From contig NZ_ATTQ01000019.1 in NCBI RefSeq assembly GCF_000419765.1, forward strand, positions 1 to 64,000: DNA of 64,000 bases, read 5' to 3'. Under the pieces are notes generated by a model. That model was given only the letters and a program-made list of their open reading frames with translations, did no database searches and was not told the DNA's origin. Below are positions 9,230 to 16,492 of the stretch, one piece after another. This DNA is from Rhizobium mongolense USDA 1844. Its GTDB lineage: Bacteria > Pseudomonadota > Alphaproteobacteria > Rhizobiales > Rhizobiaceae. Within the stretch, counting starts at the first letter, position 1, and each line of letters opens with the position of its first letter. A program made the position numbers and the translations under genes.

Positions 9230-10105
9230 CTATCGGTCGAACAGGCGGTATTTGATCCGCTCAATTTGATCGGGATCGGCGATCGCCTCGATCGTGGCGA
9301 TCTTCTCGCCATCGAAACCGATTTTGACGACGATGCGCAGTTGATCCTCGATGCGAACGATGAAACCGAAGCCGCCGTCTACGAAAGCCGGCAGCGCGCC
9401 GCGCGCCCTCCCGTTGAATGTCGTTGCAACCGCCTGCGCGCCGCGCAGTGCGCCGGCATGTCCGAAACGAGCGGCCGTCGCATCAGGCGCGAAGACAACA
9501 TCGGGATGAAGAACAGCAAGCAACGCCTGGAAATTACCGTCGCGCGAGGCGGCCAGGAACGCCCGGACGACCTCTTTCCTATGCTCGATGCCGGCCTCGG
9601 GGGCCTCGGTCGTCCCCTGCACGCGGCGGCGGGCGCGGCTTGCGAGCTGGCGGGTTGCTTCCGGTGTGCGGCTGATGACGGGCGCAATCTCGTCAAAGTG
9701 CAGATCGAACATGTCATGCAGTACAAAGGCGACACGCTCTGCCGGCGCAAGCTGTTCCAGCACGACGAGCAGCGCGACGCCGACGGAGTCCGCCAGCACG
9801 ATCTCCTGCTCGGGGTCGGCGGACTTCGCGGTATCGGCGATCTTTTCATGCACCGGCGGATCGAGCGGTTCTTCGCGCCGGGATTTCCTGGAGCGCAGCA
9901 TATCGAGACAGATGCGCGCCACGACCGTCGTCAGCCAGCCGCCGAGATTGCCAACCTCGCTTGTGTCCGCGCGGCCGAGCCTGAGCCATGCCTCCTGCAC
10001 CGCATCCTCCGCCTCCGCACGCGAGCCGAGCATGCGGTAGGCGACAGTCTTCAGGTGCGCGCGGTTGGCCTCGAATTCGCCGGCCAGAATTTTTTTCTCG
10101 TCCAT
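9230..10105 (-). CDS. ECF sigma factor with SnoaL-like C-terminal domain (ECF41-related)
   Basis: A 291-residue alternative sigma factor. Sigma region 2 (AYRMLGSRAEAEDAVQEAWLR) and region 4 (LAPAERVAFVLHDMFDLHFDEIAPVI) are clear. They are followed by a SnoaL/NTF2-like tail of about 110 residues (EVVRAFLAASRDGNF onward). In ECF41 sigmas this tail replaces an anti-sigma factor and tunes activity. The WLP and DGGGK hallmarks of canonical ECF41 are not intact here (only DGGFGF and ADPDQIERIK), so a sister SnoaL-fused group is possible. Divergent from a CMD-family gene, as is usual for ECF41. A perfect TGTCACA-N16-CGTC promoter lies 36 bp upstream of the start, implying autoregulation. Confidence 0.92.
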   Translation of the reverse strand: MDEKKILAGEFEANRAHLKTVAYRMLGSRAEAEDAVQEAWLRLGRADTSEVGNLGGWLTTVVARICLDMLRSRKSRREEPLDPPVHEKIADTAKSADPEQEIVLADSVGVALLVVLEQLAPAERVAFVLHDMFDLHFDEIAPVISRTPEATRQLASRARRRVQGTTEAPEAGIEHRKEVVRAFLAASRDGNFQALLAVLHPDVVFAPDATAARFGHAGALRGAQAVATTFNGRARGALPAFVDGGFGFIVRIEDQLRIVVKIGFDGEKIATIEAIADPDQIERIKYRLFDR

Positions 10106-10141
10106 CGGTCACATTCCTTCATCGCGTTACGTCACCACCAT

Positions 10142-10188
10142 GACGAACGAATTCCGGCCGATGTGACAGACAAGTGGCCGGCGGCGTC
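10142..10188. promoter_or_regulatory. Bidirectional ECF41-type promoter with one shared -35 element
   Basis: On the minus strand TGTCACA (10168-10162), 16 bp, then CGTC (10145-10142) is an exact match to the ECF41 target motif and points to the sigma gene. The same heptamer read on the plus strand (TGTGACA, 10162-10168), 16 bp, then CGTC (10185-10188) points to the CMD gene with one mismatch. Spacing is the same on both sides. Confidence 0.72.
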
Positions 10189-10217
10189 ATTCGCTGAAAC
10201 ATAGCAGGAGACATATC

Positions 10218-10676
10218 ATGCAATCGAGAATGGGAAATCCGGCCGTCGTCATCCCTGAAGCCATGCAGGCGCTGCTCGCTTTCGGGAATATTGCCCAAAA
10301 GTGCGGCCTTTCGCCGAAGCTGCTCGAGCTCGTCAACCTGCGCGCCAGCCAGATCAACGGCTGCGGCGTCTGCGTCGACGGTCATCCGCGCATTGCCCGC
10401 AGGCTCGGAGAGACCGATGAACGCCTCTTTGCCGTTTCCGCCTGGCGTGAGACGCCTTATTTCAGCCCGGCAGAACGCGCGGCCCTGGCGCTGACCGAAG
10501 CGATCACCCGCGTCAGCGACCGCGCCGATCCGGTGCCGGACGAAATCTGGGACGAGGCGGCACGCCATTACGACGCCAAGAGCCTTGCGGCCCTCGTCAT
10601 CGCCATCGCCAACATTAATGTCTGGAACCGGCTGAACGTCGCGACGCGCCAGATCGCCGGCGATTGGAAGCCATGA
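10218..10676 (+). CDS. Carboxymuconolactone decarboxylase / AhpD-like protein
   Basis: A 152-residue all-helical CMD-domain protein. The redox-type motif C49-x2-C52-x3-H56 (NGCGVCVDGH) suggests AhpD-like peroxidase or disulfide reductase chemistry rather than true carboxymuconolactone decarboxylation. CMD proteins are the classic genomic partner and target of ECF41 sigma factors, and the divergent ECF-type promoter upstream supports that here. SD AGGAG precedes the ATG by 7-8 nt. The physiological substrate is unknown. Confidence 0.9.
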   Translation: MQSRMGNPAVVIPEAMQALLAFGNIAQKCGLSPKLLELVNLRASQINGCGVCVDGHPRIARRLGETDERLFAVSAWRETPYFSPAERAALALTEAITRVSDRADPVPDEIWDEAARHYDAKSLAALVIAIANINVWNRLNVATRQIAGDWKP

Positions 10677-10687
10677 GTGGCTCCCCC

Positions 10688-10714
10688 TGGCCGCCGCTGT
10701 TAACGCGGCGGCCA
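10688..10714. terminator. Stem-loop between convergent CMD gene and rhaI
   Basis: A perfect 10-bp inverted repeat TGGCCGCCGC / GCGGCGGCCA (10688-10697 and 10705-10714) with a 7-nt loop lies in the 54-bp gap between two convergent genes. No U-tract follows on either strand, so termination strength is uncertain. Confidence 0.6.
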
Positions 10715-10730
10715 CAACGCCTTGGGAGGC

Positions 10731-12023
10731 CTAGATGATACCGCCGCCGCCAGCCACGGAGGCCGGACGTTCGGCGGAAACCTTTTTCCTGTAGCCGCTG
10801 GCGCGATAAGCAGCGACCGGATCAATGGCGCCGCCGGCGCGCCGACGCGCTTCGGCGAGGATCGGCTCGACGTCGGTGCGATACGCGCGCTTCAGCGTTT
10901 CCGCCGCCATCAGCGCATCATTTTCATTCTGATGGCCGGACAGCGCCTCGCGATCGACGATCAGGGCCTGCGCATAGGCGCGGCGGATTTCGTTTGCGCT
11001 ATTGATCAGGCTTTCGATCGGGTCAGTGACATTATGTGACTGATCGATCATGTGAGCCGGATGGAAGCCCTTCACCCCGCGATACTCGGCATCGACCAGC
11101 TCATTGAAGACGAGGAATAGACGGTAAGGCTCGATTGCACCGGCATCGAGGTCATCGTCACCATATTTCGAATCGTTGAAGTGGAAACCACCAAGCTTGC
11201 CAAACTGAATCAGCCTGGCGACGATCATCTCGATGTTGGTGTTCGGGGCATGATGACCGAGATCGACGAGGCACTGGGCTTTCGGCCCGAGTGTCTGCGC
11301 GATCAGATAGTTCGTGCCCCAGTCCTGCACGACGGTCGAATAGAAGGCCGGCTCGTACATCTTGTGCTCGGAAAACAGCCGCCAGTCGTCGGGCAGCCCC
11401 TTGTAGATCTCCGCCATCGCCGCAAGATAGCGCTCGAAGGCCTTGGTAAAATTGCTCTGGCCTGGGAAATTCGAGCCGTCGCCGATCCAGACCGTCAGCG
11501 CCTTTGAGCCGAGCGCCTTGCCAATCTCGATGCATTCCAGATTGTGCTCGATGGCCTGCTGTCGCGTCGCGGCGTCCGTATGGCTGAGCGAGCCATATTT
11601 ATAAGAGCGCTTCTGACCCGGCGCGTCTGAGAACGTGTTGGAATTCATTGCATCGAAGCTAAGACCGAGCGCATCGCCTTTGGCCCTTAACTCGCCGGCA
11701 TCAGCCTTATCCCAGGGGATGTGAAGCGAAACGGTCGGCGTTGCCTGCGTCAACTGATGAATGACGGCGCAGTCGTCCAGCTTGTCAAAGATGCCACGTG
11801 GTTCGCCGGTGCCGGGAAAGCGGGCAAAGCGTGTGCCACCCGTTCCGACGCCCCACGAAGGAACAGCCACGAAGAATGCTGCGACCTTCGTCGTAATGGC
11901 GTCGATATCAACGCCGCGGCGTCCAAGATTTGCGCCGAGCGCGTCGTAATCGGCCTTGAGAGCCGCCGCGCGCTTGGCATTTTCCTCGGCAATTATATGC
12001 TGCGCAATCTTAAACTCGGCCAT
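10731..12023 (-). CDS. rhaI: L-rhamnose isomerase
   Basis: Converts L-rhamnose to L-rhamnulose, the first intracellular step of rhamnose breakdown. It is a 430-residue TIM-barrel enzyme of the Pseudomonas stutzeri-type L-RhI family, also about 430 residues long. The start at 12023 (MAEFKIAQHIIAEEN) is chosen because GGGAGG precedes it; the frame extends upstream without another SD. Metal-binding and catalytic stretches include LVDLGHHAPNTNIE and GGFHFNDSKYGDDD. It is downstream of rhaD on the same strand, with the small YqaE-type gene between them on the other strand. Confidence 0.93.
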   Translation of the reverse strand: MAEFKIAQHIIAEENAKRAAALKADYDALGANLGRRGVDIDAITTKVAAFFVAVPSWGVGTGGTRFARFPGTGEPRGIFDKLDDCAVIHQLTQATPTVSLHIPWDKADAGELRAKGDALGLSFDAMNSNTFSDAPGQKRSYKYGSLSHTDAATRQQAIEHNLECIEIGKALGSKALTVWIGDGSNFPGQSNFTKAFERYLAAMAEIYKGLPDDWRLFSEHKMYEPAFYSTVVQDWGTNYLIAQTLGPKAQCLVDLGHHAPNTNIEMIVARLIQFGKLGGFHFNDSKYGDDDLDAGAIEPYRLFLVFNELVDAEYRGVKGFHPAHMIDQSHNVTDPIESLINSANEIRRAYAQALIVDREALSGHQNENDALMAAETLKRAYRTDVEPILAEARRRAGGAIDPVAAYRASGYRKKVSAERPASVAGGGGII

Positions 12024-12103
12024 CAAATCCTCCCTGAAAACACGAACCATAGGCCCTGTTCTGCGTTGTATTGCTCTATTCCTCACCCACCAAAGAGGCG
12101 CTA

Positions 12104-12262
12104 GTGGACGTCATCCGCATCCTTCTCGCGATCATCCTGCCGCCACTCGGTGTCTTCCTGCAGGTCGGGCTCGGTCTGCATTTCTGGCTCAATATCCTAC
12201 TGACGCTTTGCGGCTACGTGCCCGGGATCATCCATGCCATTTGGGTGATACTCCGCAAGTAG
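12104..12262 (+). CDS. YqaE/Pmp3 family small membrane protein
   Basis: A 52-residue hydrophobic protein with two TM helices (VIRILLAIILPPLGVFLQVGL and FWLNILLTLCGYVPGIIHAIWVIL). The start is taken as GTG at 12104 (GAGG, 5 nt spacing); an ATG-like extension upstream would add a non-hydrophobic tail. Pmp3/UPF0057 members are linked to membrane potential and salt stress. It is placed oddly between rhaI and rhaD on the opposite strand, almost touching the rhaD stop. Confidence 0.85.
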   Translation: MDVIRILLAIILPPLGVFLQVGLGLHFWLNILLTLCGYVPGIIHAIWVILRK

Positions 12263-12265
12263 ATC

Positions 12266-14362
12266 CTAGCGCGGGAAACTCTGGGCGTTGCCGGCATCCA
12301 CATTGATGATGTTGCCGGTGGATTTCGCCGAAAGATCCGACGCGAGGAAATAGATCGCCTCGGCGATATCTTCGGGAAAGACGTTGAGCTTCAGCATAGA
12401 GCGCTTGCGGTAGTGTTCCTCCAGGTCGTCCACTTCGATCTTCGAAGAGGCCGCACGCTGTTCGCGCCACTCGCCGTTCCAGATCTTCGAGCCGCGCAGC
12501 ACCGCATCCGGGTTCACGGTGTTCACGCGAATGCCTGCGTCTGCCCCCTCCAGCGCCAGGCAGCGGGCCAAATGGATCTCCGCGGCCTTCGCCGTGCAAT
12601 AGGCAGCCGCATTCGGCGAGGAGGCAAGGCCGTTCTTGGAAGCGACGAACACAACGTTGCCGCCGAGGTCCTGACGGCGGAACAGGCGGAAGGCTTCGCG
12701 CGAAACCAGGAAATAGCCGGTCGCCAGAATATCGATATTCTTATTCCACATCGAAAGCTCGGTGTTTTCGATGGGCGCTGACGACGCAATACCGGCGTTC
12801 GAAACGAGGATGTCGATGCCGCCGAACTCGACGCAGGATTCAGCAAAGGACGAGACCACGGCATCTTCCTTGGTGACGTCGAGCTTCACGCTGCGTACCG
12901 CATCCGCACCGTACTTCTTCACGAAATCGGCTTCCGTCGCCTCCAGTGCCGACTGATCGATATCGGCAAGCACCACGCAGGCACCCTCGCCTACCAGACG
13001 GGCCGCCGTCGCACGGCCGATGCCGCCGGCACCGCCGGTGACAAAGGCCACCTTTCCGGCAAGGCTCTTCGGCTTCGGCATGCGCTGCAGCTTTGCCTCT
13101 TCCAAGAGCCAGTATTCAATATCGAAGGCTTCCTGTTCAGGCAGACCCTGATATTCGGAGACCGTCGACGCACCGCGCATCACGTTGATGGCGTTGACGT
13201 AAAATTCGCTCGCGATGCGGGCCGTTGCCTTGTCGCGGGCAAAGGACAGCATGCCGACGCCCGGGATGAGGAAAATGACCGGATTGGCATCTCGCATCGC
13301 CGGTGAATTGCCGTGCTTGCAGTCATTGTAATAGCGCGCGTAATCGACACGATAGTCTTCCAGCGCCTTGTCGAGACCGGCAACGATCGACTCTACGTCA
13401 GGTTTTGCCGGGTCGAAGTCGAGGATCAGTGGGCGGATCTTGGTACGCAGGAAGTGGTCCGGGCAGCTGGTACCGAGCGCGCCGAGGGAGCGGAGATCCT
13501 TCGAGTTGACAAATTCGAGCACGCCATCCTGATCGTCGAAATGGCCAAGCTTGCGCTCCTGCTTGCCGATCCGCCCGCGGATTTCCGGCATCAGGCGGGC
13601 AGCGATGGCCCGGCGTTCAGCCACCGGCAGGCTCTGGGTCGCCTGGCCGCCGAAGATCTTCTTGCCTTCAGTCTGCTGGGCGAACCATTCGATTGCCTTG
13701 TTGATAATGGCGAGCGTCAGCTCGTAGCAGGCCCTGGCATCGTTCGCCCAGGTGAAAAGACCGTGGCTTTCGAGGACGACACCCTTGGCATCCGGGTTCG
13801 CCTTGACGAATGCTTCAAGATCGAGACCGAGCTGGAAACCCGGGCGGCGCCAGGGCAGCCAGCCGATCTCCTTGCCAAAGACCTGCTTCGTCAGTTCCCT
13901 GGAATTCTTGGCTGCAGCGATCGCGATGATGGCGTCCGGATGCATGTGGTCGACATGTGTGAAGGGCACAAATCCATGCAGCGGCGTGTCGATCGAGGCG
14001 GCGCGGGAATTCAGGTTGAAGGTGCAATGCGGCAAAAAGCCGACCATGCGATCTTCGTCGTCGACGCCCTTATAGATGCCCTTAAGCGAATCAAGCTTGT
14101 CCTGATAGAGCGTCGCAAAGCCGTCGAGCTTAATGGTCCCGACATCGCCGCCAGATCCCTTGACCCAAAGAACCTTGACCTTCTCGCCGGTCAGTGGATC
14201 CGTTTCCATCACCTTTGCCGAAGTATTGCCGCCGCCGTAATTGGTGATGCGCTTGTCAGCGCCAAGGAGGTTCGAGCGGTAAAGCAGCTTACCGGGTTCA
14301 TCGAGCCCTGCTGCGTAAGAATCATCCCAACGGTTTTCAAGAAGCCGGACGGTGGCCGCCAT
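12266..14362 (-). CDS. rhaD: Bifunctional rhamnulose-1-phosphate aldolase / lactaldehyde dehydrogenase
   Basis: A 698-residue fusion found in rhizobia and other bacteria. The N-terminal class II aldolase domain cleaves rhamnulose-1-phosphate to DHAP and lactaldehyde. The C-terminal short-chain dehydrogenase domain starts near residue 437, with the TGGAGGIG Rossmann motif at about 442-449 and Y-C-T-A-K at about 588-592. The start at 14362 (MAATVRLLENRWDDS) follows GGGAGGA; the frame extends about 30 codons further without SD support. It is divergent from rhaR across a repeat-rich operator region and is expected to be repressed by RhaR in the absence of rhamnose. Confidence 0.95.
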   Translation of the reverse strand: MAATVRLLENRWDDSYAAGLDEPGKLLYRSNLLGADKRITNYGGGNTSAKVMETDPLTGEKVKVLWVKGSGGDVGTIKLDGFATLYQDKLDSLKGIYKGVDDEDRMVGFLPHCTFNLNSRAASIDTPLHGFVPFTHVDHMHPDAIIAIAAAKNSRELTKQVFGKEIGWLPWRRPGFQLGLDLEAFVKANPDAKGVVLESHGLFTWANDARACYELTLAIINKAIEWFAQQTEGKKIFGGQATQSLPVAERRAIAARLMPEIRGRIGKQERKLGHFDDQDGVLEFVNSKDLRSLGALGTSCPDHFLRTKIRPLILDFDPAKPDVESIVAGLDKALEDYRVDYARYYNDCKHGNSPAMRDANPVIFLIPGVGMLSFARDKATARIASEFYVNAINVMRGASTVSEYQGLPEQEAFDIEYWLLEEAKLQRMPKPKSLAGKVAFVTGGAGGIGRATAARLVGEGACVVLADIDQSALEATEADFVKKYGADAVRSVKLDVTKEDAVVSSFAESCVEFGGIDILVSNAGIASSAPIENTELSMWNKNIDILATGYFLVSREAFRLFRRQDLGGNVVFVASKNGLASSPNAAAYCTAKAAEIHLARCLALEGADAGIRVNTVNPDAVLRGSKIWNGEWREQRAASSKIEVDDLEEHYRKRSMLKLNVFPEDIAEAIYFLASDLSAKSTGNIINVDAGNAQSFPR

Positions 14363-14428
14363 GTCATCCTCCCTTGTGTGCCTTATGCGCAGACGAAAGC
14401 CACGCTGTATCCGCTGATGGTATCGCTC

Positions 14429-14515
14429 ATCAAAACGCATATTGTCAATCAAAAACCATCAAAAACAGTTATTGTGCAGCGCAATATGATATTTCTTGAT
14501 CGTTTTTGATTGACA
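14429..14515. promoter_or_regulatory. Predicted RhaR operator: compound direct and inverted repeats
   Basis: Between rhaD and rhaR there is a perfect 13-bp inverted repeat, TGTCAATCAAAAA at 14443-14455 ... TTTTTGATTGACA at 14503-14515, spaced 47 bp. Within it, ATCAAAAAC occurs as a direct repeat at 14448-14456 and 14458-14466 (10-bp period) and inverted at 14502-14510, with a variant ATCAAAACG at 14429. Such repeated half-sites are typical for DeoR-family repressors. Confidence 0.7.
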
Positions 14516-14558
14516 GCTTTTAATGGATGCGAAATAAATAAGGACAGGGAGGAGCCAA

Positions 14559-15371
14559 ATGCACGAACGCGAACGCCATCGCATTATCCTGAGCGCCGTC
14601 CAGGAAAAGTCGGTCGTCACGATCCAGGATATTGCTGAGCTCACCGAAGCTTCCGAGGCCACGATCCGGCGTGACATCGCGGCTCTCCATGTGCAGGGCA
14701 AGATCCGGCGCGTGCGCGGCGGCGCAGAAGCCGTCCATCCGCCGCAGCTCGGCAACCTTGCGGGACGTCCCTTTAAAGTTTCAGAATCAGTCAATATCGA
14801 TAAAAAACGCGCAATTGCGCGCGCCGCCGTGGATCTATGCGACCCGGGCGATGCGATCATCATCAATGGCGGCACGACGACGTTTCAGATGGTACACTTC
14901 ATGTCGGCGCACCGCATGCAGGTCATGACCAATTCGTTCGCGATCGCCGAACATCTGGTAAAACATTCCAAGAACACGGTGACGGTGCCGGGCGGTGTGA
15001 TCTACCGTGAACAGAGCCTCATTCTGTCGCCCTTCGACAATGACGCCATCCGCAATTTCTATGCACGCCGTTTTTTCATCGGGGCCCAGGGCGTCGGCCC
15101 GCTCGGCATTATGGAAGCCGACGCGCAGATCATTCAAAGCGAACAGAAGCTGATGCATCAGGCCGACGAACTCGTCGTGATGGTCGATTCCAGCAAGTTC
15201 CGCCGCCGGTCGAGCCTCATTCTGTGCCCGCTCGACCGTGTTTCGACGATCATCACCGATGACGGCATCCAGGAAGATTGCGCCAGGATGATCGAGGATG
15301 CAGGCATCAAGCTCGTCGTTGCGAGCGCCGGCCTGCAATCGGTGAAGGAGGATTCCTCGTCGGTCGCCTGA
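14559..15371 (+). CDS. rhaR: DeoR-family repressor of the rhamnose locus
   Basis: A 270-residue regulator with an N-terminal DeoR winged helix (MHERERHRIILSAVQEKSVVTIQDIAELTEASEATIRRDIAAL) and a C-terminal sugar-phosphate-sensing DeoR domain (GDAIIINGGTTTFQMVHF; VMVDSSKF). In R. leguminosarum RhaR negatively controls rhaDI and rhaSTPQUK. SD GGGAGGAG lies close upstream. It is the first gene of the rightward operon and faces the repeat cluster at 14429-14515. Confidence 0.94.
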   Translation: MHERERHRIILSAVQEKSVVTIQDIAELTEASEATIRRDIAALHVQGKIRRVRGGAEAVHPPQLGNLAGRPFKVSESVNIDKKRAIARAAVDLCDPGDAIIINGGTTTFQMVHFMSAHRMQVMTNSFAIAEHLVKHSKNTVTVPGGVIYREQSLILSPFDNDAIRNFYARRFFIGAQGVGPLGIMEADAQIIQSEQKLMHQADELVVMVDSSKFRRRSSLILCPLDRVSTIITDDGIQEDCARMIEDAGIKLVVASAGLQSVKEDSSSVA

Positions 15372-15422
15372 GAAGCGCCGGCCAGGTGTAGTTAGTCTTA
15401 ATCAACGTGGGAGGATGAAAGC

Positions 15423-16418
15423 ATGAAACTTGCAAAGAAACTCGCGGTGGGCGTCGCACTCGCCGTCGCCATGATGGCAGGCACAGCAAGTGCTGCCGAC
15501 ATGAAGATCGGCCTCGTCGTCAAGTCCCTCGGCAACGGCTTCTTCGACGCAGCCAACAAGGGCGCCCAGGAAGCCGCCAAGGAGCTCGGTGGCGTCGAAG
15601 TGATCTATACCGGCCCGACGGCGCCGACGGCCGAAGGCCAGATCGAAGTCATCAACTCGCTGATCGCACAGGGCGTCGATGCCATCGCGATTTCGGCGAA
15701 CGACCCGGATGCCGTCGTCCCAGCCCTGAAGAAAGCGGCCCAGCGCGGCATCAAGGTCGTCTCCTGGGATTCCGGTGTTGCGCCTGAAGGTCGCATCCTG
15801 CAACTCAATCCATCGTCCAACGAGCTGATCGGCAAGATGTGCTTGACGCTCGCCAAGGATCACCTCGAAGGCGGCAAGGGTGACTTCGCAATCCTCTCCG
15901 CTACTTCGACGGCGACGAACCAGAACATCTGGATCGGGGAGATGAAGAAGCAGCTCAAGGACTTTCCGGGCCTCAACCTCGTCACCACCGTTTACGGCGA
16001 CGACCTTTCGGACAAATCCTATCGTGAAGCCGAGGGCCTCTTGAAGTCCAACCCGAACGTCAAGGTCATCGTCGCTCCGACGACGGTCGGCATCCTGGCT
16101 GCCTCCAAGGTCGTCGAGGACAAGGGCCTTGTCGGCAAGGTCTATGTCACGGGTCTCGGCCTGCCGTCCGAAATGGCCGGTGCGATCAAGTCAGGCGCGA
16201 CGAAAGAATTCGCCATCTGGAACCCGATCGACCTCGGCTATTCGGCCACGCAGATCGCCTATCACCTCGTCAAGGGTGACTCGGACGGCAAGCCAGGCAG
16301 CGAAATCGAAGCTGGCCGCATGGGCAAGATCAAGGTTGGCGACAACGGCGAGGCCGCGATGGCAGATCCGTTCGTCTACAACGCTTCGAACATTGACCAG
16401 TTCTCCAAGGTCTTCTGA
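15423..16418 (+). CDS. rhaS: Rhamnose ABC transporter periplasmic binding protein
   Basis: A 331-residue sugar-binding protein of the periplasmic binding protein I (ribose-type) family. The signal peptide is MKLAKKLAVGVALAVAMMAGTASA with cleavage at ASA|A. The mature part begins with a GLVVKSLGNGFFD strand-helix typical of the family. It is followed by a stable hairpin before rhaT, which would favour higher levels of this protein than of the membrane components. Confidence 0.94.
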   Translation: MKLAKKLAVGVALAVAMMAGTASAADMKIGLVVKSLGNGFFDAANKGAQEAAKELGGVEVIYTGPTAPTAEGQIEVINSLIAQGVDAIAISANDPDAVVPALKKAAQRGIKVVSWDSGVAPEGRILQLNPSSNELIGKMCLTLAKDHLEGGKGDFAILSATSTATNQNIWIGEMKKQLKDFPGLNLVTTVYGDDLSDKSYREAEGLLKSNPNVKVIVAPTTVGILAASKVVEDKGLVGKVYVTGLGLPSEMAGAIKSGATKEFAIWNPIDLGYSATQIAYHLVKGDSDGKPGSEIEAGRMGKIKVGDNGEAAMADPFVYNASNIDQFSKVF

Positions 16419-16439
16419 TCTGAACTGTCATGCATAAAG

Positions 16440-16463
16440 CCCGGCGGCTTTGGGGCCGCCGGG
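16440..16463 (+). terminator. Intra-operon stem-loop between rhaS and rhaT
   Basis: A perfect 9-bp stem CCCGGCGGC/GCCGCCGGG with a 6-nt loop sits 22 bp after the rhaS stop. There is no run of T. It is best read as an attenuating or mRNA-stabilising hairpin of the kind common after binding-protein genes. Confidence 0.6.
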
Positions 16464-16492
16464 ATTTCTCATTCGACACCGGTAAAGCGCTG

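Noticed and set aside
13313..14509. 398-codon plus-strand frame antisense to rhaD
   Set aside because: The rhaD aldolase-dehydrogenase frame is certain; the antisense frame is a codon-bias artefact.
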